Shown: piece after piece, positions 57,649 to 64,000 of the stretch | Numbering within the stretch: position 1 is the stretch's first letter | Layout: every line of letters starts with the position of its first letter | Assembly (NCBI RefSeq): GCF_011398925.1 | Contig: NZ_AP022842.1 | Coordinates: 2,468,001 to 2,532,000, forward strand | DNA from: Bacillus sp. KH172YL63 | Lineage (GTDB): Bacteria > Bacillota > Bacilli > Bacillales > Bacillaceae_B | Direction of reading: 5' to 3' | DNA length: 64,000 nt | Made by a program: the position numbers and the translations under genes | The notes under the pieces: generated by a model | Database searches by the model: none | What the model was told of the DNA's origin: nothing | What the model saw: the letters and a program-made list of their open reading frames with translations, nothing else

Positions 57649-58914
57649 TTATGACGGTTGATTGCACCAATTCAAAATAAATAATGACAGAATTTCCGCT
57701 GTTTGAAAAATCCTTTCCAGTTCAATATATTCATCAGCATCATGGGCCACTTCCGTCGTACCCGGTCCAAAGATGACGACCGGTATATTGCCGCCTTTCG
57801 AAAGGATCCCCCCGTCAGTCCCCCAAGGAGAGGCCTCGATGGCAGGCTTCTTCTTTAATACGATTTCGGCACAGCGGGAAAGCTCCTTCACAAGACAGTG
57901 ATCACCTGGGAGATCACCGGGCTGCCACCTTCCGCCGAACCATTCAATTTCCACTGGATGATGCTTGAACCAGTCATCATCCACTCCAAGCCCATTGAGC
58001 GCCTGGACAAATTCCTCTTCCACCTCCTGCATGGTTTCCCATGGTCCAACCCCTATCCTTCCTTCAATCACAGCCGTATCCGGGACGGAGGATGGCCATT
58101 TCCCGCTTTCGATACGTCCTATGTTGATTGGGAGTGGAATGGGGATATGTTGATACAACGGATCGTCCACCTTGTCGTTACGCCGCTTTTCCAAATGATG
58201 AAGTTCTTGAAGGACCTTATATGCTTGATCGATCGCGTTAACTCCTTCATACCTGGTCCCGCCGTGGGCAGCTTTTCCTTTCACATTCAGGCGGAACCAC
58301 ATGGAGCCCTGTTGCTTAGGGAATATCTTCAAATTTGTAGGCTCTGGGATGATGGCGGCGTCTGCCTTATACCCCCTCAGTAACGCAGCGAGTGTTCCGG
58401 TGCCCCCACTTTCCTCTTCTATCACACTTTGAAATATGATATCTCCTTTTAATGGCACTTTTAAATCCTTGATCACTTCTATGGCGAGAAGCAGGGCGAC
58501 TGATCCGCCTTTCATATCAGTCGCCCCGCGGCCGTACAGCTTTCCATCCAGAACGGCCCCACTATAAGGATCCCTGGACCAGTCCAACCTGTCCCCTTCC
58601 GGCACAACATCGATATGACCATTGAGTAAAAGGCTTTTTCCCCCGCCGCTACCTTTCAATACCCCGACCACATTCGGATTTCCTTTAAAACTCTCCCGGT
58701 CACACCTGTAAAATGGATGGTGCTGAAGCTCCCTCTCATCAATCTCCCAGATATCCAAAGTCAATCCCAGCTTTCTGCATTTTTCAATGATGATTGCCTG
58801 GGCACTTGATTCATTTCCCCTCACACTATCTTCCTGTACGAGCCTTTGCAGGAGCTTTACCGCATGTTTCTTCTTCTCTTCTATCAAACCCTTTATGAGG
58901 TGTTGAATGTCCAC
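57649..58914 (-). CDS. yodQ: M20-family deacylase (YodQ)
   Basis: A 421-aa zinc peptidase/deacetylase of the ArgE/DapE group. Metal and catalytic motifs: LLNGHIDVVPEGD (near 92), LYGRGATDMKGG (near 125) and EEESGGTG (near 160), with the dimerisation domain in between. It could remove the acetyl or another acyl group in the beta-lysine pathway. The start is GTG at 58914, seven bases after AAAGGAGG; the frame begins six codons earlier but overlaps the ribosome site. It lies 15 bases after yodR and ends the first unit. Confidence 0.88.
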   Translation of the reverse strand: MDIQHLIKGLIEEKKKHAVKLLQRLVQEDSVRGNESSAQAIIIEKCRKLGLTLDIWEIDERELQHHPFYRCDRESFKGNPNVVGVLKGSGGGKSLLLNGHIDVVPEGDRLDWSRDPYSGAVLDGKLYGRGATDMKGGSVALLLAIEVIKDLKVPLKGDIIFQSVIEEESGGTGTLAALLRGYKADAAIIPEPTNLKIFPKQQGSMWFRLNVKGKAAHGGTRYEGVNAIDQAYKVLQELHHLEKRRNDKVDDPLYQHIPIPLPINIGRIESGKWPSSVPDTAVIEGRIGVGPWETMQEVEEEFVQALNGLGVDDDWFKHHPVEIEWFGGRWQPGDLPGDHCLVKELSRCAEIVLKKKPAIEASPWGTDGGILSKGGNIPVVIFGPGTTEVAHDADEYIELERIFQTAEILSLFILNWCNQPS

Positions 58915-58928
58915 ATCGTTTCCTCCTT

Positions 58929-59591
58929 TCACCCAATATATTTCAACAATGGGCTCACATTGAACCTGGCTTCAGTCGTCTCCTCTATGTCTTTTAACGT
59001 ATACGGGTTAAAAATTTCCTTCAATATGAGTTCCCCATGCTCCACTGTGAACACCGCCCGATCCGTGATGATCATGGATACACAGGCTTTTGCAGTGAGG
59101 GGCAGCGTACATTCCCGGACCATTTTACTTCCACCGTTTTTATCTAAATGGGTCATGAGGACGATGACTCTCTTCGCTTTTGATGCAAGCTCGGTAGCTC
59201 CTCCCATACCGGGAACTTTTTTACCGGGAATGATCCAATTGGCAAGATCCCCCCTCTCACTCACCTGAAGGGAACCGAGGATCGTGACATCGATCTTCCC
59301 CCTGCGGATCATGGCAAAGGCTGTACAACTGTCGGTATAACATCCCCCTTCCATCAATGAAACAGGGAATCCACCAGCATTGCACAGATTTTCATCCTCT
59401 TCACCCAAAGGGGGTTCAGGACCGATTCCAATGATTCCATTTTCAGACTGAAACACAACGGGAAACTGTGGCGGCAGGTGATTGGGGACGAGTGAAGGGA
59501 TGCCGATCCCTAAATTCACGATCATATTTTCCTTTACTTCCTTTGCTGCACGCTTCGCTAACCTCATCTTCAATTCGGTTCCCAAACCCAT
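58929..59591 (-). CDS. yodR: CoA-transferase subunit B (YodR)
   Basis: The beta subunit of a family I CoA-transferase: the catalytic glutamate lies in VFQSENGIIGIG (near 48-59), followed by GEEDENLCNAGG and MIRRGKIDVTILG. 220 aa. With YodS it should move CoA between acyl acids, presumably activating a lysine breakdown acid. ATG after AAAGGAG; overlaps yodS by 22 bases, so the subunits are coupled. Confidence 0.92.
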   Translation of the reverse strand: MGLGTELKMRLAKRAAKEVKENMIVNLGIGIPSLVPNHLPPQFPVVFQSENGIIGIGPEPPLGEEDENLCNAGGFPVSLMEGGCYTDSCTAFAMIRRGKIDVTILGSLQVSERGDLANWIIPGKKVPGMGGATELASKAKRVIVLMTHLDKNGGSKMVRECTLPLTAKACVSMIITDRAVFTVEHGELILKEIFNPYTLKDIEETTEARFNVSPLLKYIG

Positions 59592-60268
59592 TTCCAGTCG
59601 ACTCCTTTGGATAACACAATATGATCTACAAATACACCTGACGTGATGATTTCTTCCGGATTCATTTCACCATACTCGACGATTTCTTCCGCTTCTACGA
59701 TGGTGATATCTGAGGCCATTGCAACGAGGGGATTTGTATTTCTTGCGCTTTTATCATAAATGAGGTTTCCGAACGTATCTGCTCTTTTGGCATACACAAT
59801 TCCGACTTCGGCCACCAAAGCCGGTTCAAATAGATAGCGTTCCCCGTCCCGTTCGACTACAGACTTCCCATTATTCAAGCAGGGATCATCCACCCCGATG
59901 TCGGTTACGATCCCTTTCAATCCGACACCGCCGGCCCGGATTCGTTCTGCCAATATGCCCTGAGGTGAGAACTCCACTTCGAGCTTTCCTTCGCTCATTA
60001 ATTGTCCTGCAACCGGATTGGAACCGATATGGGATGCAATCACCTTGTTGACCCGGTGGTTCGCCACCAATTGCCCGATTCCTATATGGGGGAACCCTGT
60101 ATCGTTACCGATCAGTGTGAGGTCTTTGGTGCCCCATTTTAAAAGATGGCTGATGATGGTTGGCGGGGAACCGACGCCACCAAAACCACCGAACATCAGG
60201 ACCATTCCATCCTGGAAAAAATCCGCGATTTTTTCGTAGCTGCTCACCTTATTGTGATGATTGGTCAT
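59570..60268 (-). CDS. yodS: CoA-transferase subunit A (YodS)
   Basis: The alpha subunit: the glycine-rich MVLMFGGFGGVGSPPTIISHLLKWG (near 22-46) and the ERIRAGGVGLKG loop (near 115) are typical of AtoD/ScoA. 232 aa. The ATG at 60268 follows GGAGGG and overlaps the yodT stop by four bases (ATGA). Acts as a heterodimer or tetramer with YodR. Confidence 0.92.
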   Translation of the reverse strand: MTNHHNKVSSYEKIADFFQDGMVLMFGGFGGVGSPPTIISHLLKWGTKDLTLIGNDTGFPHIGIGQLVANHRVNKVIASHIGSNPVAGQLMSEGKLEVEFSPQGILAERIRAGGVGLKGIVTDIGVDDPCLNNGKSVVERDGERYLFEPALVAEVGIVYAKRADTFGNLIYDKSARNTNPLVAMASDITIVEAEEIVEYGEMNPEEIITSGVFVDHIVLSKGVDWKWVWEPN

Positions 60269-61575
60269 ATATGATCCCTCCAACTTCCAATGGCGGTTTG
60301 CAGCGTGGTCCTGAGCCTTTTAACTATCTCTTCCAGTTCCCTTTTTGAACTGTTCAACGGTGGTGCAATGATGATTGCAGAACCGGACCTTCCGTCCAAT
60401 CCGGCTGACGCCGGATATAAGAGAATCCCGCATTCCACTCCTGCCTGAACGATATGGGAAGTAAATGCCGATCCGCGGGCTTCAAATTCAATCCCAAGCA
60501 TCAGCCCTTTCCCCCTTATATCGTGTATAAAAGGAAATTCGTTTTTTAGTTTGATAATTAAATTTCTCAAGTAGGTCCCTTTCGAATCAACGTCTTCAAT
60601 GATACGTTCCGAATCTATCAGCTTCAGGACGGATAACGCTGCACTGGCTGACAGAGGGTTTCCACTGAAAGTATGGCCGCTCATGATCACTTTGCTTCCG
60701 TTCATGATCGGTGTCATGACTTCATCGGAAATAAGGGTGGCTGCAATTGGCGCATATCCTGCACTGAGTCCTTTACCGATTGCCACGATATCAGCTTTGA
60801 CCCCCCACTGCTCCAATGCCATAAATGTCCCCGTCCGTCCACAACCTGTCATCACCTCATCCGCAATGAACAGCACCTCATACTTATCGCATATCGACCT
60901 GATCCGTTCATAATAACCCTTTGGCGGCGCAATCGCCCCTCCGGCAGCCCCGATGACCGGTTCTGCAATAAACGCTGCAATATTATCAGGGCCTATCCGG
61001 TTGATCATCGTTTCAAGTTGTGTCGCACATGCTATTTGACAGGAAGGATGGGTCTTGCCAAACGGACATTGTGCACAATACGGTGGCTCTATGGTCGGCC
61101 AATCACCAAGAAAGGAATCAAATCGTTCCCTCCTCGCAGGATGACCTGAAGCCGATAACGCGCCAAAGGTGATGCCGTGGTAACTGAGCCATCTTGACAA
61201 CACCTTTCTCTTCATCGATCGGCCTTTTTCCTGCCAGTATTGAATTGCGATTTTAATGGCCGTCTCGACAGCTTCAGAGCCGCTGTTGACGAAAAATGAC
61301 CATGGATATCCAGTCTTCTCATGTAAAAAAGTGGCCAATTCCTCTGCAGGCTGGTTGCTGAACTGTGACCTATATACGAAAGCCACCTTGTTTCCCTGAT
61401 TGACGATTGATTGAAGGATCTCTTCCATGCCATGTCCCAAGTTGGCTGTCACTGCCCCGGAACAGGCATCAATGTAAACACGCCCTTCCGTGTCATATAA
61501 ATAAACGCCTTTACCATAATCAATCGTTGGATAGCTTTCCCCTATCAATGGTTTTATTAAATGCGAATGGAGCAT
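60265..61575 (-). CDS. yodT: Class III aminotransferase (YodT)
   Basis: A 436-aa PLP enzyme of the omega-amino-acid aminotransferase class. Motifs: FVNSGSEAVETAIKIA (near 95-110), FIADEVMTGCGRTG (PLP aspartate near 213) and VAIGKGLSAGYAPI (PLP lysine near 240). It probably transaminates an amine of the beta-lysine pathway. First gene of yodT-yodS-yodR-yodQ. ATG with GGAGGGG upstream. A sporulation sigma-E promoter is expected from B. subtilis but I could not see a convincing one. Confidence 0.9.
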   Translation of the reverse strand: MLHSHLIKPLIGESYPTIDYGKGVYLYDTEGRVYIDACSGAVTANLGHGMEEILQSIVNQGNKVAFVYRSQFSNQPAEELATFLHEKTGYPWSFFVNSGSEAVETAIKIAIQYWQEKGRSMKRKVLSRWLSYHGITFGALSASGHPARRERFDSFLGDWPTIEPPYCAQCPFGKTHPSCQIACATQLETMINRIGPDNIAAFIAEPVIGAAGGAIAPPKGYYERIRSICDKYEVLFIADEVMTGCGRTGTFMALEQWGVKADIVAIGKGLSAGYAPIAATLISDEVMTPIMNGSKVIMSGHTFSGNPLSASAALSVLKLIDSERIIEDVDSKGTYLRNLIIKLKNEFPFIHDIRGKGLMLGIEFEARGSAFTSHIVQAGVECGILLYPASAGLDGRSGSAIIIAPPLNSSKRELEEIVKRLRTTLQTAIGSWRDHI

Positions 61576-61858
61576 GGTACCCCTCCTGAAAGAATCAGAT
61601 TCATACTCTCTTTCGATTCGCTCATCTAGTTGCCCTTAAAGAGTTTCCTTACACTATTCATATGTGTAAAAAGCCGAATCTTTCATTCTTTTAGAAAAAA
61701 TGACAAGCGAATGGCTGAAGTATTAAAATATACGGACATTTTCAAAAATTCGACAAAAAGTTAATAATTTGACTAGATTAATCAAGATGATATGTATAAA
61801 ATAATGGTAAGTTCATCCTACGATGCTACTTTTTGCTTATCTTCAGGAGGGGGAAACG

Positions 61859-63649
61859 GTGAAAAAGACTAGAGAAAAACTACTAAAAAAAATCCCGAAA
61901 AAGAAAGAAAGACCAAAAAGGACCATGAAAGTCCCGGGTATATTCTCCTATTTCAGGACAATAAGAGGGAAGGTCGTCCTGTCATTCGGCTTATTGACGA
62001 TCGTCCTGCTTGTACTCGCCTCTACTTCGTACTTCAATATGATGAAGTTGGAAAGGGAGATCAATACACTCATTACATACGATATGCAGGTCGATACGAA
62101 AGTGAAGGACCTCTCTAAAGTACTGAATGATATTGAAATAGGTGAGCAAGGCTTTGTCATCACAGGGGCCACGGGCTTTCTCGCACCGTATCAAAACGGT
62201 AAAGGGATTGTCGAAGGTCACATTGAGGACCTGAATGTCCTTTTAAAGGACGATCCGGAACAAATTGATAAACTGGATAAGATTGAAGCTCAATATGGCT
62301 TCTGGATCCAATTTGTCGACCGTGTGATCGAAACCAGGAAAGATAAGGGGCTTGAAAAGGCTGCTACCCTTGTTGAATCCGGCACCGGTAAGAAGTACCT
62401 GGACGGCATTCGTTCTTATGTAGACATGATTGTAGTGGACCAGCAGAAGGATCTGAATGACCGGATCGATTCCCTCAATCAACAAGTGTTTTTGTCTAAG
62501 ATCGCCACAATCGGTTTATCCGCATTTGCAGTACTGCTGGCCATCTTCTTCGGAATCATACTGTCCCATACGATCAAGACCAACACTAGGAAAATTAGTC
62601 GCTCTATTCTGGAAATAGCGAATGCAGGCGGAGATTTAACGAAGCGCATTCACGTTAAATCGAAGGATGAGTTAGCCGATCTTGCCGCTGATACAAATCA
62701 GCTCATCGGCGGGATTGCCACACTTGTCAAACAGGTTTCTGAAATGGCGGAAAACGTATCTGCCAGCAGTCAGCAACTGTTGGCTTCTGCAGAGGAAACT
62801 TCCCGGACGATCACATCGATCGCCGAAACGTCCAGTGAAATCGCAACCGGCAGTGAGCAGACGACACACCGCATGTCTTCTTCCCTGGAGAAAATGGGTA
62901 GCCTGGAAGAAGCGGCACGCTTTTTATTCCATCAGGCTGAATTGGTCAGGGAAACGGCACGTGATATGAGGACAGTTGCAGAAAAAGGTGGTCATACCGT
63001 ACAGGCATCTTCTCAAAAAATGATGAGTATAGAAGAAACCATGTCCAACACAAGTGAAACTGTAGAAGCATTGGGACAACGCTCCTCCCAAATCACAACG
63101 ATTATCGGGACAATCACCGATATTGCAGAACAAACGAATCTTCTTGCACTAAATGCAGCCATCGAAGCAGCCCGTGCCGGTGAGCATGGCCGTGGTTTTG
63201 CCGTCGTCGCGGATGAAGTGAGAAAGCTTGCTGAACAATCGAGACAAGCTGCAAAAGGGGTAACGGAAATTGTCCACAGCATCCAGGAAGAAGTCAATAT
63301 CATCATCAAACAAAATTCCGACGGTGTGAAAGAAGTCATTGCAGGGGTCGAAATCACGAATGAAACCAATGCTTCCCTCGAAGATATTCTTAACCAAACA
63401 TCAAAGACATCAGTCGTTGTGGATGAAATGGTTGACCATATCCAAGAGACGCTCAATCTTAGCCAGGAAGTCGCCACTTCCTTCGCTCATGTGAATGAAA
63501 TCGCAGCCGCGACCGCTTCTAATACAGAAACGACTGCAGCGGCTTCTGAAGAAGGATCTGCTGCCATGGAACAAGTGACGGCAAGTGCTTCTGAATTATC
63601 ACAACAGGCCGAGAAGCTGAAAGAATTAATTTCAAGCTTTAAAATATAA
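61859..63649 (+). CDS. Methyl-accepting chemotaxis protein with CHASE3 domain
   Basis: A 596-aa chemoreceptor. A basic cytoplasmic leader of about 40 residues, helix TM1 ([17 protein letters not shown]), an extracytoplasmic CHASE3 four-helix domain (about 60-195, with [21 protein letters not shown]), TM2 ([21 protein letters not shown]), a HAMP domain and the signalling coiled coil with the hairpin tip [21 protein letters not shown] (near 423-440). The start is GTG at 61859, eight bases after AGGAGG; the frame extends 12 codons upstream without a site. Ligand unknown. Strong terminator follows. Confidence 0.93.
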   Translation: MKKTREKLLKKIPKKKERPKRTMKVPGIFSYFRTIRGKVVLSFGLLTIVLLVLASTSYFNMMKLEREINTLITYDMQVDTKVKDLSKVLNDIEIGEQGFVITGATGFLAPYQNGKGIVEGHIEDLNVLLKDDPEQIDKLDKIEAQYGFWIQFVDRVIETRKDKGLEKAATLVESGTGKKYLDGIRSYVDMIVVDQQKDLNDRIDSLNQQVFLSKIATIGLSAFAVLLAIFFGIILSHTIKTNTRKISRSILEIANAGGDLTKRIHVKSKDELADLAADTNQLIGGIATLVKQVSEMAENVSASSQQLLASAEETSRTITSIAETSSEIATGSEQTTHRMSSSLEKMGSLEEAARFLFHQAELVRETARDMRTVAEKGGHTVQASSQKMMSIEETMSNTSETVEALGQRSSQITTIIGTITDIAEQTNLLALNAAIEAARAGEHGRGFAVVADEVRKLAEQSRQAAKGVTEIVHSIQEEVNIIIKQNSDGVKEVIAGVEITNETNASLEDILNQTSKTSVVVDEMVDHIQETLNLSQEVATSFAHVNEIAAATASNTETTAAASEEGSAAMEQVTASASELSQQAEKLKELISSFKI

Positions 63650-63654
63650 CATCA

Positions 63655-63688
63655 AAAAGAGCTGTCAATGTGACAGCTCTTTTTTTGA
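63655..63688 (+). terminator. Intrinsic terminator of the chemoreceptor gene
   Basis: AGAGCTGTCA (63658-63667) pairs with TGACAGCTCT (63671-63680), then TTTTTTT. The A5 before it lets it also serve the yjcZ gene. Confidence 0.93.
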
Positions 63689-63700
63689 CTTTACACTCAC

Positions 63701-63841
63701 TTATCTCCCGCAGTAACAAACGGCTCCAATGATAATCAGCAAGATGAATAATACAACAATCAACGCAAAGTTATTGATTCCGGCAACTGGATAAGCATAT
63801 CCGCCTGGATAACATGGGTCACAGCCATAACCGTAGTTCAT
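63701..63841 (-). CDS. YjcZ-family sporulation peptide
   Basis: A 46-aa protein: MNYGYGCDPCYPGGYAYP, a Gly/Tyr/Cys-rich start, then one hydrophobic helix (FALIVVLFILLIIIGA) and VCYCGR at the end. This is the YjcZ/YjcM type short sporulation protein, common in several copies in Bacillus. GAGGAG stands eight bases before the ATG at 63841. Its 3' end is 13 bases from the chemoreceptor terminator, which it probably shares. Confidence 0.85.
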   Translation of the reverse strand: MNYGYGCDPCYPGGYAYPVAGINNFALIVVLFILLIIIGAVCYCGR

Positions 63842-64000
63842 ACCTACCACTCCTCAAAAATATTTATTTACCCTACAGGTTATGTCATTCACCTAGAAAT
63901 GGTTTGTGCATTTGCCCATTTAATTTTCCATCCCTCTTTTCTGCCCGACCCCCATTCTATATAATGAGGATAGATTTGCGTAAAGAACAGGAGAATGGAC
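63842..64000 (+). other. End of window: promoter-like region, no complete gene
   Basis: After yjcZ there is no complete gene. TATAAT at 63959-63964 is a good -10, though no matching -35 is seen 16-18 bases upstream. AGGAGAATGGAC at the very end may be a ribosome site or gene start that continues outside the window. Confidence 0.35.

Noticed and set aside
61576..61858. Sigma-E promoter before yodT
   Set aside because: GTCATTTT resembles a sigma-E -35, but no CATACAAT-like -10 lies 14-15 bases downstream.
1..64000. CRISPR arrays, prophage, restriction-modification or other defence islands
   Set aside because: No regularly spaced short repeats, integrase, capsid, methylase or nuclease operons were seen; the only repeated units are the three elements and terminator hairpins.

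Overview
The window looks like the chromosome of an endospore-forming Bacillaceae, most likely a pigmented Bacillus sensu lato (the Rossellomorea or Bacillus aquimaris group would fit, but I cannot prove the genus). Reasons: strong AGGAGG ribosome sites with GTG and TTG starts; a GerA-type germinant receptor operon; spo0M; a YjcZ-type spore peptide; Ku/LigD; an FMN-riboswitch rib operon; and the Bacillus yod set (yodJ-deoD-yodL-yozD-yodN-yozE-yokU-kamA-yodP-yodQ-yodR-yodS-yodT). No phage, CRISPR array, rRNA or complete tRNA was found.

Layout. 0-10 kb: a membrane protein, a PAP2 lipid phosphatase with ku, divergent ligD, dapF, an EAL-HDOD protein and a purine permease. 10-14 kb: FMN riboswitch and ribD-ribE-ribBA-ribH. 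14-19 kb: a four-helix copper-type protein, a patatin lipase, a frameshifted Clp-N/GNAT gene and a yxlEFG-like ABC operon. 20-25 kb: uppP, a DedA flippase, an amidohydrolase, a GNAT gene behind an elaborate RNA leader, and a second-type murG. 26-30 kb: a translationally coupled carotenoid operon. 30-42 kb: MATE and MFS exporters, a MarR regulator with a clear promoter/operator, an SDR, a CAP-domain secreted protein, a CobW GTPase, an AlbA_2 protein, a CtpB-like protease and a YitT protein. 42-47 kb: gerA-gerC-D subunit-gerB. 47-61.6 kb: the yod region with spo0M, a decayed kinase gene and several very small genes not seen by length filters. 61.8-64 kb: a CHASE3 chemoreceptor and yjcZ.

How genes work together. 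UppP, the DedA protein, the PAP2 phosphatase and MurG all touch the undecaprenyl-phosphate/lipid II cycle. Ku and LigD form the two-protein end-joining system, typical of spores. KamA, AblB, YodQ, YodR/S and YodT form a beta-lysine pathway split into two transcription units by a terminator. The ger genes encode the sensor, lipoprotein, small D subunit and permease of one germinant receptor.

Unexplained structure. (1) A roughly 170-nt leader at 22921-23091 has five segments that can pair in two mutually exclusive ways, ending on the ribosome site of a GNAT gene, and contains T-box-like and tRNA T-arm-like pieces. (2) Three copies of a 333-358 bp non-coding element carry inverted termini and a strongly structured GC-rich core; one copy has an 8-bp target duplication and two sit against terminator T-tracts. 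(3) A recurring terminator hairpin with ATCCG...CGGAT ends follows six genes. (4) Two gene remnants: a Clp-N/GNAT fusion broken by one base and a Ser/Thr kinase with a TAG at the ATP-binding lysine.
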